From contig NZ_KI519454.1 of the NCBI RefSeq assembly GCF_000482545.1, positions 1,488,001 to 1,552,000 of the forward strand: 64,000 nucleotides of DNA. The letters run 5' to 3'. Every line of letters starts with the position of its first letter. The stretch's first letter is position 1. The notes below the pieces were generated by a model that was not told the origin of the DNA, did not search any database, and worked only from the letters and a program-made list of their open reading frames with translations. A program made the translations under genes and the position numbers. Positions 35,096 to 42,723 of the stretch are shown here, in pieces. The DNA comes from Arthrobacter sp. 35W (GTDB taxonomy: Bacteria > Actinomycetota > Actinomycetes > Actinomycetales > Micrococcaceae).

Positions 35096-36409
35096 GTGCT
35101 GGCGGGCATCACCTCCCTTGACCTGCTGGCGGGGCCGGTGCCACTGGTCGTGGGCGCGCTGGCCTGTTTGGCGGGCATCTACCTGCTGGCCCGCAACCGC
35201 CGCCGGTGGCTGCTGTGGGTGGCGGGCGCCGTGCTCGCATCGGCCATTGCTGCCGTCGGCATCAATTGGTGGGCCGTGCACGCTGCGCAGCTCAGTGCCT
35301 ACGATCTGCCGCTGGCCGTGCAGGGCTGGTGCGCCGTCGCCGTCCTTGGCCTGGTGCTGGCGGTGCTCAATCTGGTGGGTGCCACGTGGCGCCGGCGGCT
35401 GCTGGCCCCGGTGGCCATGCTGGTGGTGATCCTCTGCGCGGCGCTGCAGATCAACGCCTACTTCGGCCAATACCGCACGATTGACGACATCACCGGCGCC
35501 GCCGCCTCGGGCATCGCGCCCCTGCCGACGTCGGCCAAACCCGCGTCGCCCGACGTTGGAACCAGCGCCGGCGGTGGGGCGGCATCCGGCTGGGAGCCGC
35601 CGGCGCAGATGCCGGGGCGCGGCAGCGTGTACTCGGTGGACATTCCGGGGACGGTGTCGGGCTTCAGCCCCCGCACGGGGTACGTCTACCTGCCGCCGGC
35701 CTACAACGCCGCCAACGGTCCACGGCTGCCGGTGCTGGTGCTCATCGCCGGGCAGCCCGGCTCCCCGCAGGACTGGCTCGGCGGCGGACAACTGTCAACG
35801 TTGATGGACTCCTACGCAGGTGCCCACCGGGGGCTGGCCCCTGTGGTGGTTGTGGTCGATGCCAACGGATCAACCGACGGCAACACCATGTGCATGGACT
35901 CAAACCTGGCCAAGGCGGACACCTACCTGACCCAGGACGTCCCCGCGTGGATCAAGGCGTCCCTGATGGTGGATGCCAATCCGCAGCGCTGGGCCATGGG
36001 CGGGTTCTCCTTTGGCGGCACCTGTTCCATCCAAATGGCAGCGCTGCACCCGGACATCTACCCCAATGCCTTGGACTTCAGTGGCGAGAAGGAGCCGGCC
36101 CTGAGCGCTGACCGCGCCACGACAGTCAAGACAGCCTTTGGCGGCGACACGGCGGCCTTCGATGCCCTCACCCCGTTGAATGTCCTCGCGAAAGGGCAGT
36201 ACAGCGACAGCTGGGCCTACTTCGCCGCCGGAGCCCAAGACTCCGAATTCGGCGCGAATATGGCCATAGTTTCAGCCGCGGCATCCACCGCCGGCATGAA
36301 GGTGCGCACCCAGCTCGTGGCCGGCGCCGGGCATGCATGGGCCGTGCCCATTGCGGCGATGGGGCCCGCCCTGGACTGGCTGGCCCCGCGGATGGGGCTG
36401 GCCAGCTAG
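35096..36409 (+). CDS. membrane-anchored esterase (antigen 85 / esterase D-like alpha/beta hydrolase)
   Basis: About 437 residues from GTG 35096; the frame is open from 34961 and ATG 35051 is an alternative. The GTG is favoured because homologues begin at the LDLLAGPVP segment and an AGAGGTGG lies just upstream. Four hydrophobic segments cover the first about 130 residues. A Pro/Ser linker and an extracytoplasmic alpha/beta-hydrolase domain follow: YVYLPPAYN, VVVVVDANGS, nucleophile elbow GGFSFGGTCS, and late histidine in AGAGHAWAV. Related proteins include mycolyltransferase-like and ferric-siderophore esterases. The substrate is probably a cell-envelope ester. Confidence 0.75.
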   Translation: MLAGITSLDLLAGPVPLVVGALACLAGIYLLARNRRRWLLWVAGAVLASAIAAVGINWWAVHAAQLSAYDLPLAVQGWCAVAVLGLVLAVLNLVGATWRRRLLAPVAMLVVILCAALQINAYFGQYRTIDDITGAAASGIAPLPTSAKPASPDVGTSAGGGAASGWEPPAQMPGRGSVYSVDIPGTVSGFSPRTGYVYLPPAYNAANGPRLPVLVLIAGQPGSPQDWLGGGQLSTLMDSYAGAHRGLAPVVVVVDANGSTDGNTMCMDSNLAKADTYLTQDVPAWIKASLMVDANPQRWAMGGFSFGGTCSIQMAALHPDIYPNALDFSGEKEPALSADRATTVKTAFGGDTAAFDALTPLNVLAKGQYSDSWAYFAAGAQDSEFGANMAIVSAAASTAGMKVRTQLVAGAGHAWAVPIAAMGPALDWLAPRMGLAS

Positions 36410-36430
36410 GGCGAATCGGCACCTGTGCGA

Positions 36431-37441
36431 TTAATGTCCCGTGCTGGCCCTGGCCACCAGTTCGGGGGTGAAGACCACCGAGCGGGGCGCTGGCGGCTCG
36501 TCCGCCGTCTGTTCGAGGAGAAGTTCGACGGCGGTGCGGCCGATCAGCTCGGCGGGCTGGCGGATGGAGGACAGCGGGACCACCGCGGAGGCGGCGAAGT
36601 CGATGTCGTCGTAGCCAATCAGGGCGATGTCCTCTGGAATCCGCAGGCCGCCGAGCATGGCCAGTGACTGGATGACGCCCAGCGCCAGCAGGTCATTGGC
36701 GCAGAACAGGGCGTCCGGAGCGGTGCCGGGTGTCCGCCTGCGCAGGTCGTCACCGACCCCGCGGCCGCCCAGCACGGTCAGGTCGGCGGCGGTCAGAACC
36801 TCCAGAGTGGCACCGGGCACCTCCGCCACAGCCCGGCGGGCACCCGCCAACCTGTCCTGGACCTGGCGGAGTGTGGCATTGCCGCCCACGAATGCTATCC
36901 GGCGTCGGCCGGCGTCGAGCAGATGGCGCACCGCCACGTAGCCTCCGGCGGCATTGTCCACGGCCACTGAGCTGAACCGCTGCCCGTCGGATGGGGCGTC
37001 GACCAGGACAATCTTCAACCCCGCGGCCTCGGCTGCCGCCAGCCTGGCGGAGACGTCACCCGTGGGGGAGATGAGGATGCCCTGCATCCGCTGCTCCTCG
37101 AACAGCTCGATGTAGTGCCGTTCGCGTCTGGGATCGTGGCTGCTGTTGCCCAGCAGGACGGCGCTGCCGGCCCGGGCTGCGGCCTCCTCGGCGGCGCGTG
37201 CCACCGAGCTGAAGAAGGGGTTGCCGGCATCCAGCACAATCATGCCCATGGTTCTGCTGCGTCCGGCGCGCAGCTGGCGGGCCGCGTCATTGCGGACAAA
37301 CCCCAGCTCGGCGATGGCTGCCAGAACGCGGTCCCGCGTTGTCGAGGAAACCCGGTCGGGATAGTTCAGCACATTCGACACCGTGCCGACGGCCACCCCG
37401 GCCTGGTTGGCCACATCCTTAATGCTTGCCGCGCGGACCAC
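36431..37441 (-). CDS. LacI-family regulator of the L-rhamnose locus
   Basis: A 336-residue repressor. The HTH ASIKDVANQAGVAVGTVSNVL covers about residues 5-25. The hinge region RNDAARQLRAGRSRTMG is followed by a sugar-binding effector domain (DAGNPFFSSVARAAEEAA; LLDAGRRRIAFVGG; DIALIGYDDIDFAASAVVPLSSI). It starts at GTG 37441 with GGGAG seven bases upstream. It is divergent from the rhamnose genes, and operator-like repeats lie over their promoter. Rhamnose or a pathway intermediate is the likely inducer, inferred from context only. Confidence 0.88.
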   Translation of the reverse strand: MVRAASIKDVANQAGVAVGTVSNVLNYPDRVSSTTRDRVLAAIAELGFVRNDAARQLRAGRSRTMGMIVLDAGNPFFSSVARAAEEAAARAGSAVLLGNSSHDPRRERHYIELFEEQRMQGILISPTGDVSARLAAAEAAGLKIVLVDAPSDGQRFSSVAVDNAAGGYVAVRHLLDAGRRRIAFVGGNATLRQVQDRLAGARRAVAEVPGATLEVLTAADLTVLGGRGVGDDLRRRTPGTAPDALFCANDLLALGVIQSLAMLGGLRIPEDIALIGYDDIDFAASAVVPLSSIRQPAELIGRTAVELLLEQTADEPPAPRSVVFTPELVARASTGH

Positions 37442-37491
37442 CGCAGGCTCCCGTCTCCCCGGCAGGAGGACCGGGGGATTTCAGTTTGATC

Positions 37492-37546
37492 TTGACACTG
37501 CTTCGCTCCCAAGGGTACTTTGAATCGACACAATGAAACGATTCAA
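37492..37546 (+). promoter_or_regulatory. rhamnose-operon promoter with LacI-type operators
   Basis: TTGACA (37492-37497) and TACTTT (37516-37521), 18 bases apart, form a good promoter. Immediately downstream, TTGAATCG (37520-37527) and CGATTCAA (37539-37546) are perfect inverted arms. Within this, TGAAACGATTCA (37534-37545) is a typical near-palindromic LacI site with central CG. Binding there would block initiation. Confidence 0.7.
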
Positions 37547-37563
37547 CTCGAGAGTGGCGCAGG

Positions 37564-37758
37564 ATGAAACTGTGTTTTCGGTCATCGGTCCGGCCCGGGC
37601 TGGTTGATGGGCACCGGCGGCGCCACGCCGCACCTTGGCCGGCGGAAACGGCCATCCTGTTCCCCACCTCGGAACAATACCCCGACGAGGGGTTTGTCGT
37701 ACTCGAAGAAGTTTCCACCCTCGAAGACCAGCTGGCCCGCGCGGCCGGCAGCAACTAG
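37564..37758 (+). pseudogene. rhaM: internally deleted L-rhamnose mutarotase remnant
   Basis: A 64-codon frame whose start (LCFRSSVRPGLVDGHRRRHAAPWP) fits the N-terminus of RhaM and whose end (PDEGFVVLEEVSTLEDQLA) fits the C-terminus of actinobacterial RhaM. The middle, about 40-50 residues including the Trp63 region known from E. coli RhaM, is missing in frame. His21 corresponds to catalytic His22, while the position of Tyr18 is His. Normal RhaM has about 104-120 residues. It is the first gene of the rhamnose operon, 12 bases before rhaI. Probably inactive; anomerisation would then be spontaneous or supplied elsewhere. A novel short leader peptide is the alternative. Confidence 0.65.
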
Positions 37759-37770
37759 AAGGATCCGAAC

Positions 37771-38937
37771 ATGACTGACATGGCTATGGCGCTGGACCGG
37801 CTCGATGAGCTGGCCATTGAGGTTCCCTCGTGGGCCTATGGGAATTCCGGTACGCGCTTCAAGGTGTTTGGCACCCCGGGCACACCGCGGACCATCCAGG
37901 AGAAGCTGGCCGACGCCGCCAAGGTGAACGAGCTGACGGGGCTGGCCCCGACGGTGGCCCTGCACATCCCGTGGGACAAGGTCGATGACTACGCCGCGCT
38001 GCGCAGCCACGCTGCCGATCTGGGCGTGGGCCTGGGCACCATCAACTCCAACACCTTCCAGGACGATGAGTACAAGTTCGGCTCGCTGACCTCCTCCAAC
38101 GAGGCCGTCCGCCGCCGTGCCATCAACCACCACCTCGAATGCATCGAGATCATGGATGCCACCGGCTCCAAGGATCTGAAGATCTGGCTGGCCGACGGCA
38201 CCAACTACCCGGGCCAGGACGACATCCGGGGACGGCAGGACCGGCTCGCCGAATCCCTGCAGGAGATCTACGCCGGCCTGGGTGCGGAGCACCGGCTGGT
38301 GCTGGAGTACAAGTTCTTCGAGCCGGCCTTCTACCACACCGATGTGCCGGACTGGGGCACCGCCTACGCCCAGACGCTGGCCCTGGGGGAGAAGGCGATG
38401 GTCTGCCTGGACACCGGCCACCACGCCCCGGGCACCAACATCGAGTTCATCGTGGCCCAGCTGCTGCGCCTGGGCAAGCTGGGGTCCTTCGACTTCAATT
38501 CCCGCTTCTACGCCGACGACGATCTGATCGTGGGCGCGGCGGACCCGTTCCAGCTGTTCCGCATCATGCACGAAGTGATCCGCGGCGGCGGCTATGGCAA
38601 GGAGTCCGGCGTCGCGCTGATGCTGGACCAGTGCCACAACCTGGAGGAGAAGATTCCGGGCCAGATCCGCTCCGTGCTGAACGTGCAGGAGATGACGGCG
38701 CGAGCCTTGCTGCTGGACACCGCGGCACTGGCCGAGGCCCAGCGCGCCGGCGATGTGCTAGGCGCCAACGGCATCTTCAACGATGCCTTCTACACCGACG
38801 TCCGCCCTGCCCTGGCCGCGTGGCGCGAATCCCGCGGGCTGCCCGGGGACCCGATGGCCGCCTACAAGGCCAGCGGCTACCAGAAGAAGATCAACGAGGA
38901 CCGCGCCGGCGGTACCCAGTCCGGATGGGGAGCATAA
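37771..38937 (+). CDS. rhaI: L-rhamnose isomerase
   Basis: A 388-residue TIM-barrel isomerase converting L-rhamnose to L-rhamnulose, of the Pseudomonas stutzeri/actinobacterial RhaI type rather than E. coli RhaA. Visible segments include VPSWAYGNSGTRFKVFGTPG near the N-terminus (interrupted here), LHIPWDKVDDY, LEYKFFEPAFYHTDVPDWG, CLDTGHHAPGTNIEFIV and FDFNSRFYADDDL, which hold the metal-binding Glu, Asp and His residues. AAGGAT lies about six bases before the ATG. It is followed after five bases by the bifunctional aldolase/dehydrogenase gene. Confidence 0.93.
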   Translation: MTDMAMALDRLDELAIEVPSWAYGNSGTRFKVFGTPGTPRTIQEKLADAAKVNELTGLAPTVALHIPWDKVDDYAALRSHAADLGVGLGTINSNTFQDDEYKFGSLTSSNEAVRRRAINHHLECIEIMDATGSKDLKIWLADGTNYPGQDDIRGRQDRLAESLQEIYAGLGAEHRLVLEYKFFEPAFYHTDVPDWGTAYAQTLALGEKAMVCLDTGHHAPGTNIEFIVAQLLRLGKLGSFDFNSRFYADDDLIVGAADPFQLFRIMHEVIRGGGYGKESGVALMLDQCHNLEEKIPGQIRSVLNVQEMTARALLLDTAALAEAQRAGDVLGANGIFNDAFYTDVRPALAAWRESRGLPGDPMAAYKASGYQKKINEDRAGGTQSGWGA

Positions 38938-38942
38938 CCGCC

Positions 38943-41003
38943 ATGAGCATCGACACGACAACCACCACCGGCACCACAGCCGTGGCGGACCTGGTTTCCC
39001 GCTCCAACCGCCTCGGCGCGGACAAGCGCAACACCAACTACGCCGGCGGCAACACCTCCGCCAAGGGCACCGCCACGGACCCGGCCACCGGGGAGGACGT
39101 GGAGCTGCTCTGGGTCAAGGGCTCCGGCGGCGACCTGGGCACTCTGTCCGAGGACGGCCTGGCCGTGCTCCGCCTGGACAGGTTGCGCGCCCTGAAGAAC
39201 GTCTACCCCGGAGTGGAGCGCGAGGACGAGATGGTGGCAGCGTTCGATTACTGCCTGCACGGGCGCGGCGGCGCCGCCCCGTCGATCGACACCGCCATGC
39301 ACGGACTCGTGGACGCTGCCCACGTGGACCACCTGCACCCGGACTCCGGCATCGCCATCGCCACTGCCGCGGACGGCGAGGCCCTGACCGCGAAGATCTT
39401 CGGCTCCAAGGTGGCCTGGGTGCCGTGGCGGCGCCCCGGCTTCCAGCTCGGCCTGGACATCGCCGCCATCAAGGACGCCAACCCCGAGGCCGTCGGCACC
39501 ATCCTGGGCGGCCACGGCATCACCGCCTGGGGCGCCACCAGCGAGGAGGCCGAGGCCAACTCACGCTGGATCATCGACACCGCCGAGCAGTTCATCGCCG
39601 AGAACGGCCGCCCGGAACCCTTCGGACCCGCACTGGATGGCTACGCCGCCCTGCCCGGGGCCGAGCGCCGGGCCAAGGCCGCCGCGCTGGCCCCCGTTCT
39701 CCGCGGCCTGGCCTCCACGGACAAGCCGATGGTGGGCCACTTCAGCGACGACGCCGCCGTGCTGGAGTTCCTGGCCTCCGCCGAACACCCCCGCCTGGGC
39801 GCGCTGGGCACCAGCTGCCCGGACCACTTCCTGCGCACCAAGGTGAAACCGCTCGTCCTGGACCTGCCGGCCGGCGCCTCCATCGGGGAGTCCATCGACC
39901 GGTTGAAGGAACTGCACGCCGGCTACCGCGAGGACTACGCGGCCTACTACAACCGCCACGCGGTCTCGGAGTCGCCGGCGATGCGCGGCGCGGATCCGGC
40001 CATCGTGCTGGTGCCGGGCGTGGGCATGTTCTCCTACGGCGCCACCAAGGCCACCGCCCGCGTGGCCGGGGAGTTCTACCTGAATGCCATCAACGTCATG
40101 CGCGGTGCCGAGGCGCTCTCCACCTATGCCCCCATCGAGGAGAGCGAGAAGTTCCGGATCGAGTACTGGGCGCTGGAGGAGGCCAAACTGGCCCGCCTGC
40201 CCAAGCCCAAGTCCCATGCCACCCGCATCGCCCTGGTGACGGGTGCGGCGTCGGGCATCGGCAAGGCGATCGCCACCAAGCTGGCCGCCGAGGGCGCCTG
40301 CGTAGTCATCGCGGATCTGGACCTGGCCAACGCCCAGGCCGTGGCCGCGGAACTGGGCGGTGGCGACGTCGCCGTCGGCGTCCAGGCGGACGTGACCGAC
40401 GCCGCGGCCGTGGCAGCAGCCGTCGACGCGGCAGTGCTGGCCTTTGGCGGGCTGGACCTGGTGGTCAACAACGCCGGGCTGTCCATCTCCAAGCCGCTGC
40501 TGGAGACCACCGAGAAGGATTGGGACCTGCAGCACGATGTGATGGCCAAGGGCTCCTTCCTGGTGTCCCAGGCCGCGGCCCGCGTGCTGATCGCCCAGGG
40601 CATGGGTGGGGACATCCTGTACATCTCCTCCAAGAACTCCGTCTTTGCCGGCCCCAACAACATCGCCTACTCCGCCACGAAGGCCGACCAGGCGCACCAG
40701 GTGCGCCTGCTGGCCGCCGAGCTGGGGGAGTACGGCGTGCGGGTCAACGGCATCAACCCCGACGGCGTGGTCCGCGGCTCCGGCATCTTCGCTGGCGGCT
40801 GGGGTGCCAAGCGCGCCGCCGTATACGGGGTGGATGAGGAGAAGCTGGGCGAGTACTACGCCCAGCGCACCCTGCTCAAGCGCGAGGTCCTGCCGGAAAA
40901 CGTGGCCAACGCCGCGGCCGTGCTGACCAGTGCGGAGCTCTCCCACACCACCGGACTGCACGTGCCGGTGGATGCGGGTGTGGCGGCGGCATTCCTGCGA
41001 TGA
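38943..41003 (+). CDS. bifunctional rhamnulose-1-phosphate aldolase / lactaldehyde dehydrogenase (RhaD-RhaE/YuxG type)
   Basis: A 686-residue fusion. The N-terminal class II aldolase part covers about 10-400 (NTNYAGGNTSAKG; zinc-site histidines in HVDHLHPDSGIA; LGGHGITAWG). The C-terminal SDR part covers about 425-686 (VTGAASGIGKAIA; NNAGLSISKPLLE; catalytic YSATKADQ). The aldolase cleaves L-rhamnulose-1-phosphate to DHAP and L-lactaldehyde, and the SDR part oxidises or reduces the lactaldehyde. The start is ATG 38943; the frame is open far upstream in shadow of rhaI. The stop overlaps rhaB by four bases. Confidence 0.92.
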   Translation: MSIDTTTTTGTTAVADLVSRSNRLGADKRNTNYAGGNTSAKGTATDPATGEDVELLWVKGSGGDLGTLSEDGLAVLRLDRLRALKNVYPGVEREDEMVAAFDYCLHGRGGAAPSIDTAMHGLVDAAHVDHLHPDSGIAIATAADGEALTAKIFGSKVAWVPWRRPGFQLGLDIAAIKDANPEAVGTILGGHGITAWGATSEEAEANSRWIIDTAEQFIAENGRPEPFGPALDGYAALPGAERRAKAAALAPVLRGLASTDKPMVGHFSDDAAVLEFLASAEHPRLGALGTSCPDHFLRTKVKPLVLDLPAGASIGESIDRLKELHAGYREDYAAYYNRHAVSESPAMRGADPAIVLVPGVGMFSYGATKATARVAGEFYLNAINVMRGAEALSTYAPIEESEKFRIEYWALEEAKLARLPKPKSHATRIALVTGAASGIGKAIATKLAAEGACVVIADLDLANAQAVAAELGGGDVAVGVQADVTDAAAVAAAVDAAVLAFGGLDLVVNNAGLSISKPLLETTEKDWDLQHDVMAKGSFLVSQAAARVLIAQGMGGDILYISSKNSVFAGPNNIAYSATKADQAHQVRLLAAELGEYGVRVNGINPDGVVRGSGIFAGGWGAKRAAVYGVDEEKLGEYYAQRTLLKREVLPENVANAAAVLTSAELSHTTGLHVPVDAGVAAAFLR

Positions 41004-42463
41004 CCACCGCCCAACAGACCGAACGCCTCCCCGCAGCTGCCCGCGGTGGGGAGGCGTTCATTGCCGTGGACATTGGCGCCTCCTCCGGCCGGGTGATCCT
41101 GGGCCGGGTGGGCGCCGATGGCGCGGACCTTGAGGTGGTCCACCGCTTCCCCAACGGCGTCCGGGAGATCGACGGCGCGCTGCGCTGGGACGTCCCGGCC
41201 CTCTTCGAGGAGGTGCTCGGCGGCCTGGCGCAGGCGGCCGCCCTGGCCGGCGGGACCGGCGAACGGATCACGAGCATTGGGATCGACACCTGGGCCGTGG
41301 ACTACGGATTGCTCGATGCCGCCGGAGAGCTGGTCGCGCTGCCACACAGCTACCGGGATCCGCGCGGTGCCACGGCCGTTCCCCAGGTCCACGCGGCCGT
41401 GGGCGAGGCCGAGCTCTACGGCACCACCGGGCTGCAGTTCCTGCCGTTCAACACCATCTACCAGCTCGCCACCGAGCCGGACCTGGCGGGCAGAACCGCC
41501 CTGCTGATTCCGGATCTGCTGGCCTACTGGCTGACGGGCGTGCAGCGGACCGAGTCCACCAACGCCTCCACCACCGGCCTCTACGACGCCGTGGCGGGGG
41601 AGTGGGCCACCGAATTCTTCACGTCCCTGGGCCTGCCGGCGGGGCTGTTCCCGCCGCTGGTGGAACCCGGCGCCGCGGTGGGCACACTGCTGCCCGCCGT
41701 GGCGGACCGCACCGGCCTGCCGGCGGACACGACAGTGGTGGCGGTGGGCTCGCACGACACCGCTTCGGCGGTGCTGGCCGTCCCCGCCACCTCGGCGGAT
41801 TTCGCCTACATCTCCTCGGGCACCTGGTCGCTGGTGGGGTTGGAACTGGAGCACCCCGTGCTCACCGAAGCCAGCCGTGCGGCGAACTTCACCAATGAAC
41901 GCGGTGTGGACTCCAGCATCAGGTACCTGCGCAATGTGGGCGGGCTCTGGCTGCTCAGCGAGTCTCTGCGCAGCTGGGCCGACGCCGGTCTGGAACGGGT
42001 GTTGGAGGAGCTGCTGGCCGGCGCCGCGGAGCTGCCCGCCGGCGGCCCTGTCATCGATCCGGATTCGCCGGACTTCATCGCGCCCGGCGGCATGCCGGAG
42101 CGGATCCGGGCCGCCGTGGCGGCCGCGGGCGGCCACCTCCCGCCGGAGCCGTCCGCCGTCGTCCGCTGCATTCTGGACAGTCTGGCGGCGGCCTACGCAC
42201 GCACCCTTGGCGATGCCGTTCGGCTGTCCGGGGCGGCGGTGGAGCGGGTGCACATTGTCGGCGGCGGTTCGCAGAATGCGCTGCTGTGCCAGTTGACGGC
42301 AGATGCCACCGGTCTGGAGGTCCTCGCCGGCCCGGTGGAGGCGACCGCGCTGGGGAACGTCCTCATCCAGGCGCGGGCGGCGGGTTCGGCCCCGGCCACC
42401 CGGTCCGGCATGCGCGCCCTGCTGGCGCAGGGCCAAACGCTTCGCAGCTACCTGCCGCGGTAG
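41000..42463 (+). CDS. rhaB: rhamnulokinase (FGGY kinase)
   Basis: A 487-residue FGGY-family sugar kinase phosphorylating L-rhamnulose. The N-terminal ATPase-like domain shows AVDIGASSGRVILG and GIDTWAVDYGLLD, and the second domain ISSGTWSLVGLELEHPV and HIVGGGSQNALLCQLTAD. The length agrees with RhaB. It ends the operon ten bases before the convergent 3' part of the disrupted esterase. With the mutarotase damaged, isomerase, kinase and aldolase still form a complete L-rhamnose route; no rhamnose transporter is adjacent. Confidence 0.93.
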   Translation: MTTAQQTERLPAAARGGEAFIAVDIGASSGRVILGRVGADGADLEVVHRFPNGVREIDGALRWDVPALFEEVLGGLAQAAALAGGTGERITSIGIDTWAVDYGLLDAAGELVALPHSYRDPRGATAVPQVHAAVGEAELYGTTGLQFLPFNTIYQLATEPDLAGRTALLIPDLLAYWLTGVQRTESTNASTTGLYDAVAGEWATEFFTSLGLPAGLFPPLVEPGAAVGTLLPAVADRTGLPADTTVVAVGSHDTASAVLAVPATSADFAYISSGTWSLVGLELEHPVLTEASRAANFTNERGVDSSIRYLRNVGGLWLLSESLRSWADAGLERVLEELLAGAAELPAGGPVIDPDSPDFIAPGGMPERIRAAVAAAGGHLPPEPSAVVRCILDSLAAAYARTLGDAVRLSGAAVERVHIVGGGSQNALLCQLTADATGLEVLAGPVEATALGNVLIQARAAGSAPATRSGMRALLAQGQTLRSYLPR

Positions 42464-42472
42464 CCGGCGGCA

Positions 42473-42655
42473 TCAGGGGCGCGGGGCCAGCGCCGCCCGT
42501 TCGTCCTCGCGGGGTGCATGGACGACGGCGTTGGCCGCGCCGTCGAACAGCCTCACCGGCCGCTGCGGCGTCCAGGCCTCCCAGCCGGGATCCCCTGTCC
42601 TGGCGAAGGCCACCCAGGCGGCATGCATGGCATCCGCCAGCGGCTGCGGGGTGTT
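42473..42655 (-). pseudogene. 3' part of the transposon-split carboxylesterase gene
   Basis: Read on the minus strand, this segment continues the esterase frame interrupted at 54988. After SLAGPN the codons run T-PQPLADAMHAAWVAF, then GDPGWEAWTPQRPVRLFDG, ending in TGA at 42473-42475. Joining the two parts and removing one GTGTT copy gives an uninterrupted frame of 489 codons including stop. The segment encodes the last about 59 residues. It is a gene fragment, not an independent gene. Confidence 0.93.
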
Positions 42656-42695
42656 GGGGTCTTGGTAGTAATGGGGACGGATTGAGCGCTAAGCC
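42656..42695 (+). repeat. left terminal inverted repeat (40 bp)
   Basis: Identical over all 40 bases to the reverse complement of 54948-54987. The preceding GTGTT (42651-42655) is the left copy of the target duplication. Confidence 0.98.
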
Positions 42696-42723
42696 CTACG
42701 AAGCTGCAGGGTAGTGTGGTGGC

